Virus record (IMG/VR): IMGVR_UViG_3300021197_001635
Coordinates: 62,001-126,000 of that record
Origin: a virus
Strand: one strand, 5' to 3'
Length of the DNA: 64,000 nt
Numbering within the stretch: position 1 is the stretch's first letter; every line of letters begins with the position of its first letter. Positions 1 to 9,544 of this stretch are shown piece after piece. Below the pieces are notes generated by a model that worked only from the letters and a program-made list of their open reading frames with translations, had not been told where the DNA came from and ran no database searches. Both the position numbers and the translations under genes were made by a program.

Positions 1-8
1 GTAAATAT

Positions 9-1784
9 ATGGTTCTGGACGTGATAGGTGATATGACCGACTCAGGTGATGGTGATTCTAGGAAGATACCAGTAGAATTCGTAGGTGGTGGTCTGGACCT
101 GGCCGATGATGCTCAGGATGTAAGTGTTAGCTTCACTAGGTATGGAGATGCTGGTACAGGTGGATATGGTAACCTGTCATGGAAATACTCAATAGACACA
201 ACTACTACTGTACCAGGCGGAATTCCTCAAGGAGGCATTAGATTAAGTAGTGCGACTATCTCAGCGGCTACCCATGCTTACTTCAGTGATTTCACCAATG
301 AATTTGGTAATCCAGGCATAACTCAATGGTATGAATACGTAGTGTCTGGTGTTTCCGCTGGTGCTGAATACCCACAGGATTTATTTTACCTCAAGTTGTT
401 CAAGCAAGCAGAGGATTATAAATGGGCGGTATTCTCTATAACTAACGGCATTAGTGCTTCAAATGCTGGCAATGCTTCTGGTAACACTGGATATTATGAC
501 TTTGATATAGCCCACATAGCATCTAGTGTGGATACCGTCAGCAGTCTGGCAGACGGTGAAGGTCAAGCAATTGCTACATTCAGTGAGGCTGGTAGACATG
601 ACAGGATACCAAGTTCTCTTGGATTCGATGCAGGTGATTATTTTTATATATTACCTGCTGCCAGCATAGTTGACAACGGCAGTAATTGTTATTTCTTAGG
701 TATAGACCCAAATGGCCAAGGTAATGCAGGCAGAGGACTTGTCTGGGGTTATAGTAAAAATGATGGTGGATATGATGACAAGCTACAGACTAATATAACC
801 TGCCAAAATAGGAGTGGTGATAGCAATTGCACTATTTGGGACAACATACCCGATGGGGCACAGGTCATAATGAGGATTGCGTTTGATGGTATAGGTAGTA
901 ACCCATCAGCACATGTGGACTATCTTGGATATTTCGATGAAGGCAATTGTTCCAGTGAGAGAAAATTCTACTTCGCACAAGATGCGGGTGGCGCAGGCAT
1001 TGTACCAGTAGCAGTAGATGTGCCTGACGGTCGAGTCGACGATGAAGGCGATCCTAGTTTTAATGCCTATATGAGGCATATTCTTGGACAGTACATACAA
1101 TTCAACAATGCCGTTCCAGTGAAGATCAGCGTAGATGTCGTTAATCCTTTATTCGGTTTCAATCTGGCTACTTTAGACGGTATCACCTCTGGTACGACTA
1201 GCGGGGCATCTGGTGCTGGTCTCACTGGTAATACTTCGGGCAATGCGATATTCAATTCTGGTGTCAGTGGCAAGATTCAATTCACAGCACCTACCCTCTT
1301 GTCTACCATCACCACCAGATCATCTATCGGTATTGGTGCTAGTAAAACAGCATCTGGTGCATCTGGTTCCATACTGCAGGTGATTGCAACTGGTACGACT
1401 CTAGAATATGTGGATGATACATTCGATATTGGTGCACTCGTAGACAACGGTGTGTCAGAAATCACTACTGGTCCTAAGGGACACAGGGTCCTTCGTAACA
1501 ACTGTGAACTAATACAATGGACTGTCACCAGCAATGTCACTGGGTCAGTAGAGTGGGGAATAGACTTCGCGGCATCGGGTGCATGGCCTGTCGTTACAGC
1601 AATTACACATGAGGCGGGTGAGTACCCAATTCTGGAGAACAAACCATGGAGCACCAAGTCTATAACAGGATCAGAATGGGGTAAAAGGGTGTTCTCAGAA
1701 GGAGATATCATCCAGTTCAGGGTTGATGGTGCTACTGGTGTCAGTGCATCTTCCATTACCCTCAAGGCTAGGAGGATTCCATAA
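9..1784 (+). CDS. Putative virion/tail structural protein (possibly 5'-truncated by window edge)
   Basis: I do not recognise the family. The 591-residue product is rich in Gly, Ser, Thr, Asp and Ala and poor in Lys/Arg, has no membrane segment, and alternates small beta-prone stretches, as tail-fibre and adhesin subunits do. It overlaps the following beta-helix gene by one base (TAATG) with a GGAGG site inside its own end, so the two are co-translated. The frame is open to the left window edge, so the ATG at 9 may be internal. Role as receptor-binding or tail protein is inferred from composition and neighbour only. Confidence 0.6.
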   Translation: MVLDVIGDMTDSGDGDSRKIPVEFVGGGLDLADDAQDVSVSFTRYGDAGTGGYGNLSWKYSIDTTTTVPGGIPQGGIRLSSATISAATHAYFSDFTNEFGNPGITQWYEYVVSGVSAGAEYPQDLFYLKLFKQAEDYKWAVFSITNGISASNAGNASGNTGYYDFDIAHIASSVDTVSSLADGEGQAIATFSEAGRHDRIPSSLGFDAGDYFYILPAASIVDNGSNCYFLGIDPNGQGNAGRGLVWGYSKNDGGYDDKLQTNITCQNRSGDSNCTIWDNIPDGAQVIMRIAFDGIGSNPSAHVDYLGYFDEGNCSSERKFYFAQDAGGAGIVPVAVDVPDGRVDDEGDPSFNAYMRHILGQYIQFNNAVPVKISVDVVNPLFGFNLATLDGITSGTTSGASGAGLTGNTSGNAIFNSGVSGKIQFTAPTLLSTITTRSSIGIGASKTASGASGSILQVIATGTTLEYVDDTFDIGALVDNGVSEITTGPKGHRVLRNNCELIQWTVTSNVTGSVEWGIDFAASGAWPVVTAITHEAGEYPILENKPWSTKSITGSEWGKRVFSEGDIIQFRVDGATGVSASSITLKARRIP

Positions 1785-2914
1785 TGACAGATTTAAGAGG
1801 TGCTAACTGTGCAGTTTACTATGTTAATGGAGCTGCTGGAAATAACTCCAGTGCAGGTACTGCTACAGGCACAGCATGGGCAACCATACAATACGCACTT
1901 GATAAAATAGCAGACGGAACTGTCAACGACGGTGACGAAGTCAGAATAATGGCGACTGGCAACTATACTATATCGTCTACTTTGAACCCAGCATTTAACA
2001 ATAAAGAGATAACTATCACTGGTGCTGATGCCAGCGGCAATGTAGATGGGACTAAAGCAGTCCTCATCGGGGCTGTGGGTGGTTCTTCTGCCATGCTGGA
2101 ATTTGAGGCTACTGAAGGAGAAAGACTAGTTATTGCACACCTCCATTTCGATGCGAACGATAACTCGCAAAACTGCATCTTAAGTGCTACAGACAACCAC
2201 TATATCCATTTCATAAATTGCAGATTCTCTCAGGCGACTGGTGAAGGAGTGGTGTGGGCAGGTAACAACTATTGGGATTTCTTATATTGCAGATTCGATA
2301 ACTGTGCATCGAGCGGACTCAAGATGGATGGTCTAGCCTTTGGTGTTGGATACAGGTGTTTGTTCGATAACAACGGTGGAGATGGATGCGACTCTCATAC
2401 TCTAAACGGTTTCAGACATAAATGGATTGAGTGTGTGTTTTACAACAATGCAGCCGATGGAATGGACTGGGTAGGTGCAGGTGGATTTGTAGCAAACTGC
2501 GTTTTTGATAGTAACGGAGAGCATGGCATCACTGACAGGTCTTCCAGTATACAATCTTTAAGACTCAATAATATCTACACCAATAACAGCAGTGCAGGTG
2601 TGAATGCTAGGGGAAGTACGGACTCGGTAGCATTTAACGAGGTATTCCATGGTAATGATAATGATGTAGAAGATACTGGTGGTGGAGCACAGGCAATATC
2701 AGAGCTTGCCCACATGATCAACTACATTCATGGAACGGCTGATAATACCAATCCCATGTACGCAGACGCGGCTAATTTTGACTTCACGCCTACAAACACC
2801 CATTTTGCGGGGTTCAACAAAGGCATAGCCACGCCATTCCAGTGGTTCGGATCGACTGCTAGCGATATGGGACTGGGCAAGTTCAAATCTTCAGAAAGCA
2901 TATCAACTTTCTGA
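1784..2914 (+). CDS. Right-handed beta-helix tail spike/fibre-like protein
   Basis: 376 residues. After an N-terminal segment beginning with a VYYVNGAAGNN-type strand typical of pectate-lyase-like folds, the protein has repeated short coils with Asn/Cys/Asp turns (for example INCRFSQAT, YCRFDNCAS, CVFYNNAAD, CVFDSNGEHG). This is the pattern of a parallel right-handed beta-helix as in phage tail spikes and polysaccharide lyases. Such proteins sit at the particle surface and bind or cleave host glycans. No catalytic residues can be assigned by eye. Start overlaps the upstream stop and has GGAGG eight bases upstream. Confidence 0.72.
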   Translation: MTDLRGANCAVYYVNGAAGNNSSAGTATGTAWATIQYALDKIADGTVNDGDEVRIMATGNYTISSTLNPAFNNKEITITGADASGNVDGTKAVLIGAVGGSSAMLEFEATEGERLVIAHLHFDANDNSQNCILSATDNHYIHFINCRFSQATGEGVVWAGNNYWDFLYCRFDNCASSGLKMDGLAFGVGYRCLFDNNGGDGCDSHTLNGFRHKWIECVFYNNAADGMDWVGAGGFVANCVFDSNGEHGITDRSSSIQSLRLNNIYTNNSSAGVNARGSTDSVAFNEVFHGNDNDVEDTGGGAQAISELAHMINYIHGTADNTNPMYADAANFDFTPTNTHFAGFNKGIATPFQWFGSTASDMGLGKFKSSESISTF

Positions 2915-2917
2915 GTA

Positions 2918-2946
2918 TTGACAATCAAAAGCCTCAATGGTATAAT
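2918..2946 (+). promoter_or_regulatory. Sigma70-like promoter before dUTPase operon
   Basis: TTGACA, 17-base spacer ending CAATGG, then TATAAT. It belongs to a family of at least eight near-identical promoters in the window sharing GG before the -10 box. It lies immediately after the tail-spike stop and drives the nucleotide/replication operon starting at 2978. Confidence 0.88.
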
Positions 2947-2977
2947 GTATTTTTACTTTTAGATATGGAGGTTTGTT

Positions 2978-3556
2978 ATGGATTTACCAACACTTGGGTA
3001 TTATAGAACGCACAGCAATGCGATCCCACCCAAAATGAGCACAGCGGGGGCAGCCTGCTATGACCTTTCTGCACAACTGGTTGTTGAGGACAACAGTGGC
3101 AGAGTAACCGATTATAGAGAGGTCACAATTTTCACACCAGAAAATGAGACCTACACAGAGACCGCAACCTGCAGGGTTCACCCTACCGAGAATGGAAGAT
3201 TTACACCTTTCAGGGTAACAATCCCACCTAGACACAGAGCCATCATTCCAACTGGAATCATATTCGATATTCCAGACGGTTATTCTGTCAGACTGCACCC
3301 TAGGTCTGGTCTTTCCATCAAAAAGGGATTCATCGTCGCCAATTGCGAGGGTGTCATTGACGAGGACTACTTCCATGAGATCAAATCTTTGATGGTGAAC
3401 ACAAGCGAGATTCCAATCGTAGTCGAGCATGGTGATAGAATCGTTCAGGCAGAGATTGTCAAGACGGTACAGCACTACATTGTAGAGACCCACGTTGAGC
3501 CTTGCCAGAAGACAGATAGAGTGGGTGGTCTTGGTAGCACGGGAGTTAAAGTATGA
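2978..3556 (+). CDS. dut: dUTP diphosphatase (dUTPase)
   Basis: Trimeric dUTPase family: hydrolyses dUTP to dUMP and pyrophosphate, keeping uracil out of DNA and feeding ThyX, encoded about 8 kb downstream. Conserved motifs are visible in order: motif I STAGAACYDL near residue 21, the PRSGLSIKKG uracil-binding region near 108, GVIDEDYFHE near 124, HGDRIVQAEI near 149 and the C-terminal P-loop-like GGLGSTG near 183. At 192 residues it is about 40 longer than typical bacterial enzymes because of an insertion around residues 38-70. GGAGG lies eight bases before the start. First gene of the operon, overlapping the next by four bases (ATGA). Confidence 0.93.
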   Translation: MDLPTLGYYRTHSNAIPPKMSTAGAACYDLSAQLVVEDNSGRVTDYREVTIFTPENETYTETATCRVHPTENGRFTPFRVTIPPRHRAIIPTGIIFDIPDGYSVRLHPRSGLSIKKGFIVANCEGVIDEDYFHEIKSLMVNTSEIPIVVEHGDRIVQAEIVKTVQHYIVETHVEPCQKTDRVGGLGSTGVKV

Positions 3557-3942
3557 ACAGAGATGAATTAATACAGCATCATGTAGCATTGTGTGAAGAG
3601 GCTAGATCCCTCATGAGAGTCAAGAATCATGATTATGCAGGCAAGGACACTGATACCCCTTGGATGAACTTCCAGAGATCAGAGATAATGGGTCTTTGCA
3701 AGACCGAGCAAGCATTCATGGTTAGGATTCTGGACAAGATTTCAAGACTAATCACCTACACGACTAGCGGGGAACTGATGGTCAAAGGTGAGGGTGTTAA
3801 GGACTCAATAGTCGATATAATTAATTATATGGTCTTGTTCTCAGCATTCATAGAAGACGGCAATGTGAAGGACGAAGACCCTGACGGCTCGAAAGATACT
3901 GCTATGAATTATGACAACATCGAGAGAGAATCACTCGTATGA
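3553..3942 (+). CDS. MazG-like nucleotide pyrophosphohydrolase (candidate MazZ function)
   Basis: 129-residue all-alpha protein with the pattern of the MazG/DUF1599-type phage pyrophosphohydrolases: KNHDYAGKD..PWMNFQ near residues 24-40, then an acidic Mg-binding pair of helices with DKISRL near 60 and KDSIVDIINYM near 84. The family cleaves (d)NTPs to (d)NMP and pyrophosphate; in diaminopurine phages a MazG-like enzyme (MazZ) makes dGMP for PurZ. Substrate here is not readable from sequence; the role is inferred from the PurZ homologue at 53547. ATGA overlaps on both sides couple it to dUTPase and polymerase. Confidence 0.8.
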   Translation: MNRDELIQHHVALCEEARSLMRVKNHDYAGKDTDTPWMNFQRSEIMGLCKTEQAFMVRILDKISRLITYTTSGELMVKGEGVKDSIVDIINYMVLFSAFIEDGNVKDEDPDGSKDTAMNYDNIERESLV

Positions 3943-6461
3943 AAGAAATGTACTCCAATGTGGTTACCTATGGTAACACCCTGATGTACAGAGGATACGA
4001 CTCGGAAGGAAATAAAGTCGAGGATAGGGCGGAGTTTAATCCAGTCCTATATGTTCCTAGCAGCAAAGGCAAGGAATTCAAGACTCTGGAAGGCTCCCCT
4101 CTTGAAGAGATTGAGATGGGATGCATCAAGGAATATAGAGACTTTATCAAGCAATATGATGGTGTTGCTGGCATGACAGTATACGGGGATATTAATCTAG
4201 AGTGCCAGTACATAGGCAGAAGGTTCACCGACAAGAAGGTGGACTACGATTATGACCTGCTCAACGTGGTTAGCATCGATATTGAAACCACCTGCGAGTA
4301 CGGATTCCCCGATGTGGAGAACCCAAATGAAGAAGTTATTGCTATCACTATTCGGATTAATGATCAAACTTATAGTTACGGTCTGGGTGATTTCGACATT
4401 GATGGTGTTCATTGTCATCCTTATGCTAGGGATGAAGAGTTAGACCTAATCAATGATTTTCTGGGCAAGTGGGAAGAGATTTCACCAGACATCATCACTG
4501 GTTGGAATATCAGATTCTTCGATATGCCTTATCTTTATAACAGGATCAAGAAGATAGCAGGTCCCAAGCAGGCTAAGAGACTTAGTCCTTGGAAGATAGT
4601 CAAAGAGAAGACCATCCACAGACGAAATCGGGAGCAGAAGGTGTTGGATATTGTGGGTATTGCCACAATGGACTATTATGATCTATACCAGACTTTCACA
4701 TACACCAATCAAGAAAGCTACAGATTGGATCATATAGCATATGTGGAATTGGGTGAGCGGAAGTTGTCCTACTCAGAATTCGGCAGCATCAGAGAATTCT
4801 ATAAGAAGGATTTTCAGAAGTTCATGGAGTACAACGTGATAGACGTGGTACTGGTGGACAGACTGGAAGAGAAGTTGCGACTGATGGAACTAGCCGTCGC
4901 CTTGGCATATGCTGCAAAGGTCAATTTCATGGATGTCTTCAGTCAGGTGAAGATGTGGGACAGCATCATCTACCATCATCTTCATGATAAGAAAATAGCG
5001 GTTCCACCTAGAGTTGTAACCCAGAAGTCAGAGCAGTATGCTGGTGCTTATGTGAAAGACCCTATCGTGGGTATGCATGATTGGATCATGTCTTTCGACC
5101 TCAATTCCCTGTACCCCCATCTGATCATGCAGTATAATATCAGTCCAGAGACCAAGGTACACAATATTGATAACATTCATGCTAGGGATATTATTACACC
5201 CAATGGCATCTTGGACTGTTCTGAGCAGACCGAAAAATACCTAGAAGAATGGAGGAGAAGGGATCTGTCTATTGCTAGCAATGGGATCACCTTCACCAGA
5301 GACTTCCAAGGGTTCCTACCATCGATTATGGAAACGCTCTATGAAGAGAGGAAAATCGCTAAGAAGAAGATGATTCAAGCACAGCAAAAGCAGCAATCAT
5401 CCGACGACCCTCAGATCGCCAGAGATATATCCAAATACAAGAACGAGCAGCTGGTGAGAAAAGTGCAATTGAACTCCGCATATGGTGCTATTGGAAATCA
5501 ATACTGCCGATATTACGATGTGGATATGGCAGAGGCAGTCACAATATCTGGTCAACTTAGCATCAGGTGGATTGAGAGAGAATTGAATGCTCTTATGAAT
5601 AAGATATTGGGAACTGACGACGAGGACTACGTGGTCGCCATTGATACCGACTCTGTTTATATCAATGTGGGTGATCTAGTGAAGAAGATCGGTGGAGGTA
5701 AGAGCAAGCAAGAAGTGGTCGATCTATTGGATCAGTCTGCCAATGATATATTCTTACCTTTCATCGACAAAAAGTATATGGAGATGGCATCTAAAGTCAA
5801 TGCTTATCAGCAAAAGATGAAGATGGGGAGAGAGGTAATAGCAGATAAAGGAATCTGGACTGCTAAGAAGAGATATATCCTCAACGTCATAGACAATGAG
5901 GGCGTTAGATATGATAAGGCTAAGATCAAAGTGGTTGGACTGGAAACCACAAGGTCTTCTACCCCAGAGGCAGTCAGGAACCAGTTGAAAAGCATGATAA
6001 GACTTATATTGGATACTGATGAGGGCACGGTCATTAGAGAGATCGAGAAGGTGAGGGAGATATTTTATGATCTTGAACCCGAGCAAATAGCCTTCCCCAG
6101 AGGGGTGAAAGGACTTGGTAAGTATTCTGATGAAAACAATATATTTGCCAAGCACACCCCCGTCGCAGTCAAGGGTTCCCTCATTTACAATCATTACATA
6201 AATAAATTGGGTCTGGACAAGAAGTATGAGCTAATCAGGGACAATGATAAGGCGAAGTTCATATACCTTAAGGAGCCTAATCCAGTGAGAGACAAAGTTA
6301 TCACCTTTCCTAATGAATTACCAAAGGAATTAGAATTGGATGATTACATCAATTATGAATTACAGTTTGAGAAGTCTTTCCTAGATCCCTTAAAGGCTAT
6401 TTTAGAGGCTATTGGGTGGAAGTCAAGGAAAGAGAGTTCACTAGAAGGTTTGTTTGTTTGA
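3939..6461 (+). CDS. 43: Family B DNA polymerase, T4 gp43-like
   Basis: 840 residues, near the usual T4/cyanophage gp43 length. Exonuclease motifs are intact: Exo I SIDIETT (D114/E116), Exo II GWNIRFFDMPYL near 189, Exo III YNVIDVVLVD near 300. Polymerase motifs: motif A FDLNSLYPHLI near 386, motif B KVQLNSAYGAIGNQY near 508, motif C IDTDSVY near 568. Both proofreading and synthesis should therefore be active. It would be the replicative enzyme; if the phage makes dZTP, this family B enzyme would have to accept it, unlike the family A DpoZ polymerases described for Z-DNA siphoviruses. Start overlaps the MazG-like stop. Confidence 0.97.
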   Translation: MKEMYSNVVTYGNTLMYRGYDSEGNKVEDRAEFNPVLYVPSSKGKEFKTLEGSPLEEIEMGCIKEYRDFIKQYDGVAGMTVYGDINLECQYIGRRFTDKKVDYDYDLLNVVSIDIETTCEYGFPDVENPNEEVIAITIRINDQTYSYGLGDFDIDGVHCHPYARDEELDLINDFLGKWEEISPDIITGWNIRFFDMPYLYNRIKKIAGPKQAKRLSPWKIVKEKTIHRRNREQKVLDIVGIATMDYYDLYQTFTYTNQESYRLDHIAYVELGERKLSYSEFGSIREFYKKDFQKFMEYNVIDVVLVDRLEEKLRLMELAVALAYAAKVNFMDVFSQVKMWDSIIYHHLHDKKIAVPPRVVTQKSEQYAGAYVKDPIVGMHDWIMSFDLNSLYPHLIMQYNISPETKVHNIDNIHARDIITPNGILDCSEQTEKYLEEWRRRDLSIASNGITFTRDFQGFLPSIMETLYEERKIAKKKMIQAQQKQQSSDDPQIARDISKYKNEQLVRKVQLNSAYGAIGNQYCRYYDVDMAEAVTISGQLSIRWIERELNALMNKILGTDDEDYVVAIDTDSVYINVGDLVKKIGGGKSKQEVVDLLDQSANDIFLPFIDKKYMEMASKVNAYQQKMKMGREVIADKGIWTAKKRYILNVIDNEGVRYDKAKIKVVGLETTRSSTPEAVRNQLKSMIRLILDTDEGTVIREIEKVREIFYDLEPEQIAFPRGVKGLGKYSDENNIFAKHTPVAVKGSLIYNHYINKLGLDKKYELIRDNDKAKFIYLKEPNPVRDKVITFPNELPKELELDDYINYELQFEKSFLDPLKAILEAIGWKSRKESSLEGLFV

Positions 6462-6479
6462 AACGAGAGGTAACGAAAA

Positions 6480-7541
6480 ATGACAGGATTTCTTGAATCG
6501 ATTATTAAAGATTCTGGCAACGAGTATGCCAGCATTGTGGAAGGTGGGGTTGAAGGTAGTGATGTCACTGGTTTCATCAACACTGGTAGTTACGCGTTAA
6601 ATGCACTTCTATCTGGAGATATTTATCAGGGGATGCCAGATAATAAGATTATCGCTTTGGCAGGAGAGAGTGCGACAGGTAAGACCTATTTCGCATTGGA
6701 TATCTGCAAGAAATTCCTTACTGACAAAGAAGATGGGATTGTCTTGTATTTTGATACAGAGCAGGCGATCACTTCAGACATGATTAAGGATAGGGGCATT
6801 GACTCTTCTAGAGTCGCCATATTCCCAGTTGCAACGGTAGAAGATTTCAGACACCAGTGCATTAAGATCGTGGATAAAGTTCTTGAGCTGCCTAAGGAAG
6901 AGCGAAAACCCATGATCATCGTTCTCGATTCTCTTGGCATGTTGTCTACCAACAAAGAGATGGCAGATACGGCAGAAGGCAAAGAGACCAGAGATATGAC
7001 ACGTGCACAACTGGTCAAGGCTACCTTCAGGGTATTGACCCTTAAACTGGGAAGAGCACACATTCCTCTGATCTTGACCAACCATACCTATGATGTGGTG
7101 GGTTCTTATATTCCTATGAAAGAGATGGGTGGTGGTTCTGGTCTCAAGTACGCAGCATCCACAATCGTGTATCTGTCCAAGAAGAAGATTAAAGACGGAA
7201 CAGACATTATAGGCAATATTATCAGATGCAAGTTGTTTAAAAGCAGACTGACCAAGGAAAACAAGCAGGTTGAAGTCCAACTAAGCTACGACTCGGGTCT
7301 CAACCCTTATTATGGTCTTTCTGATCTGGCGATTAAGTATGACATATTCAAGAAGGTAAGCACTAGAATCGAATTGCCCGATGGAAGAAAAGTCTATGAG
7401 AAGCAGTTAAACGCCGACCCAGAAAAATATTATACAGAAGATATCCTCGACAGGATAAACGAGGCCGCTTCCAAAGAATTCAAATATGGAGGATCATCAG
7501 ATGGGGAACTGCAAGAAGTGCGAGAAGAAGAGGATGAGTGA
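6480..7541 (+). CDS. uvsX: UvsX-like RecA family recombinase
   Basis: 353 residues, typical of T4 UvsX. Walker [17 protein letters not shown] near residues 59-74; Walker B-like [11 protein letters not shown] near 143; the L2-type region [13 protein letters not shown] and [11 protein letters not shown] follow. It binds single-stranded DNA with ATP and drives strand exchange for recombination-dependent replication and repair, probably with gp32 (62077) and helicase gp41. Start preceded by a GAGAGG site; it follows polymerase by 18 bases in the same transcript. Confidence 0.95.
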   Translation: MTGFLESIIKDSGNEYASIVEGGVEGSDVTGFINTGSYALNALLSGDIYQGMPDNKIIALAGESATGKTYFALDICKKFLTDKEDGIVLYFDTEQAITSDMIKDRGIDSSRVAIFPVATVEDFRHQCIKIVDKVLELPKEERKPMIIVLDSLGMLSTNKEMADTAEGKETRDMTRAQLVKATFRVLTLKLGRAHIPLILTNHTYDVVGSYIPMKEMGGGSGLKYAASTIVYLSKKKIKDGTDIIGNIIRCKLFKSRLTKENKQVEVQLSYDSGLNPYYGLSDLAIKYDIFKKVSTRIELPDGRKVYEKQLNADPEKYYTEDILDRINEAASKEFKYGGSSDGELQEVREEEDE

Positions 7542-7704
7542 AGAAGCAGAATCCTCCGCATCAGAGGGCCTAGGAGATACCATCTCCAAGTTTATAAAGA
7601 ACGTCACTATGGGTAAGGCAAAAGAATGCGAACCTTGTAAGAAGAGGAGGGAAGCATTAAATAAGATGTTCCCTTACAAAAACAATGAAGATATTCAGGA
7701 ATAA
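7501..7704 (+). CDS. Small double CxxC (zinc-binding) protein
   Basis: 67 residues from the ATG at 7501, chosen because GGAGG sits eight bases upstream; an earlier in-frame ATG at 7486 has no such site. Two Cys pairs, CKKC at the N-terminus and CEPC near residue 43, followed by [14 protein letters not shown], suggest a single zinc knuckle. It overlaps the end of uvsX by 41 bases. Similar small Cys proteins lie by uvsX in marine T4-like phages; function unknown. Confidence 0.7.
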   Translation: MGNCKKCEKKRMSEEAESSASEGLGDTISKFIKNVTMGKAKECEPCKKRREALNKMFPYKNNEDIQE

Positions 7705-8020
7705 ACAAGACCCACCCAAGTATAAGTACGCAGACTACCCCAGAGATAGTAAATGGGGTGCGTTAAGGATATTGGATGGGGAGTACGAGGGTATCATCTT
7801 CAAATTCGGAGTAGTTAGTCTGTCTGACGATGATGATCACTGCTCAGTTAATTTCACCTATGATGTGCTTAAAAATCCTAACTATCTGTCAGAAGACGAT
7901 AGCATGAGGTCTGTCATGGGTGAGATATTGGTTGAAATATTGAAGAAGAACTACGGTGGAGAATATGATGACAATGATGACCACGGAAATGCTGATTCTG
8001 TCCAATCTGGTGCAGAATGA
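7685..8020 (+). CDS. Hypothetical replication-cluster protein
   Basis: 111 residues, acidic, with a central beta-rich part (ILDGEYEGIIFKFGVVSL) and an Asp-rich C-terminus. No catalytic motif is seen. Overlaps the previous gene by 20 bases and the helicase gene by about 56. Its position between uvsX and gp41 suggests a replication accessory role, but that is inference from context only. Confidence 0.62.
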   Translation: MKIFRNKQDPPKYKYADYPRDSKWGALRILDGEYEGIIFKFGVVSLSDDDDHCSVNFTYDVLKNPNYLSEDDSMRSVMGEILVEILKKNYGGEYDDNDDHGNADSVQSGAE

Positions 8021-9365
8021 TAGGTATATGAGGAAGGCACTGCCATTCCTCAAGGAAGACTATTTCTCAGACAGGGTAGAAAGAAAAGTGTTCACCCTGA
8101 TTTCGGATTTTGCAGCAAAGTACAACCAGCCTCCCAATAAGGACGCACTAGGTATTTGCCTAGACAATGCTAGCGGTCTTAGTGAATCAGAGTTCAAGGA
8201 TGCCAGAAGCATTGTAAGAGACATCACCAATAAGGTGGATGACTCCCAAGAAGACCAATGGTTGCTGGACACCACAGAGTCTTTTTGTAAAGACAAGTCC
8301 ATATACAATGCAATCCTAGAATCTATACAGATAATCGATGGTAAGTCTGATATGAGCAAGAATCACCTGCCCAGTCTCTTGCAAGATGCTCTATCTGTAT
8401 CATTCGATGTCTCTGTTGGTCACGACTATATAGAAGACTCCGAGCAGAGGTACGATTTCTACCATAAGAAAGAGAATAAGATTCCTTTCGATCTGGAATT
8501 TTTCAACAGGATCACCAATAGCGGAACTCCGCAGAAGACTCTCAATATATGTCTAGCTGGTACTGGTGTCGGAAAGTCCTTGTTTATGTGTCATCATTCT
8601 GCTAATTGCCTGACTCAGGGTAAAAATGTTCTCTATATCACATGTGAAATGGCAGAAGAGAGGATCGCAGAGAGAATCGATGCCAATCTGATGAATATTA
8701 CGATGGATGAGCTGAAAGACCTACCCAAGAATGTGTATGATAAGAAGATTGAGTCTGTGACGAGTGGCATCTCTGGTAAGTTGATCATCAAAGAATATCC
8801 AACTGCGACCGCAAATGTCAATCACTTTAGATCTCTGCTTGAAGAATTGAAGATGAAGAAGAATTTCGTTCCCGATATCATATTCATTGATTATCTCAAT
8901 ATTTGTGCTGCTGCCAGATTTAAGAATGCTGCAAACGTCAACTCCTACATGTATATCAAGGCGATAGCGGAGGAGCTAAGAGGACTTGCCGTGGAGCAAA
9001 ACGTCCCTATCTTTTCTGCCACCCAGACCAATAGGAGCGGTTTCGCTAATACCGATGTGGGTCTGGAAGACACCTCAGAATCATTCGGACTGCCAGCAAC
9101 AGCAGATTTCATGTTTGCCATAATATCCACAGATGAACTAGATAGTATGAATCAAGTATTGGTAAAGCAGTTGAAGAACAGGTATAATGATACAGCGGTA
9201 AACAAGAAGTTCATAGTGGGCATAAACAGGGCTAAAATGAAGCTATATGATGTGAGTAACAAAGAACAGGACGACCTTGTAGATTCTGGTCAGTCTACAT
9301 ATAGTAGAGATGATCTTAATAGTAAGATCAAACAGGATGGTGTTTTTTCTGATTGGAAAATTTAG
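7965..9365 (+). CDS. 41: Replicative DNA helicase, DnaB/T4 gp41-like
   Basis: About 466 residues. Walker A CLAGTGVGKSLFMCHH near residue 196; Walker B IIFIDYLN near 302; an arginine/glutamine-rich switch TQTNRSG near 350; C-terminal KNRYND and GINRAKMKLY strands complete the RecA-like DnaB C-domain. It unwinds the fork 5' to 3' on the lagging strand and recruits primase (9525). The frame begins earlier at a GTG (7956), but GGAGAAT just before the ATG cluster at 7965/7968/7974 favours one of these; the exact start is uncertain. Confidence 0.93.
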   Translation: MMTMMTTEMLILSNLVQNDRYMRKALPFLKEDYFSDRVERKVFTLISDFAAKYNQPPNKDALGICLDNASGLSESEFKDARSIVRDITNKVDDSQEDQWLLDTTESFCKDKSIYNAILESIQIIDGKSDMSKNHLPSLLQDALSVSFDVSVGHDYIEDSEQRYDFYHKKENKIPFDLEFFNRITNSGTPQKTLNICLAGTGVGKSLFMCHHSANCLTQGKNVLYITCEMAEERIAERIDANLMNITMDELKDLPKNVYDKKIESVTSGISGKLIIKEYPTATANVNHFRSLLEELKMKKNFVPDIIFIDYLNICAAARFKNAANVNSYMYIKAIAEELRGLAVEQNVPIFSATQTNRSGFANTDVGLEDTSESFGLPATADFMFAIISTDELDSMNQVLVKQLKNRYNDTAVNKKFIVGINRAKMKLYDVSNKEQDDLVDSGQSTYSRDDLNSKIKQDGVFSDWKI

Positions 9366-9379
9366 ATTGGGGAAATGCG

Positions 9380-9544
9380 ATGAATAATAGAGAATTGAAA
9401 GAATGGAAAAGATGGGCTGAAGAGTACGAAGCGGATCGACTGCAAAAGAAGGTCGATATTTCGGAGAAATTCTCCAAGTCCGTTGGTAATGAAGACATTA
9501 ATAATGATAGTGATGAAGTGAAAAATGAGCATAATAATAGATAA
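9380..9544 (+). CDS. Small hypothetical charged protein
   Basis: 54 residues from ATG 9380, which has GGGGA seven bases upstream. Highly charged and predicted helical (RELKEWKRWAEEYEADRLQKK), with Asn/Asp/Glu at the C-terminus. It sits between helicase and primase genes and overlaps the primase start by 20 bases. No family recognised. Confidence 0.6.
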   Translation: MNNRELKEWKRWAEEYEADRLQKKVDISEKFSKSVGNEDINNDSDEVKNEHNNR

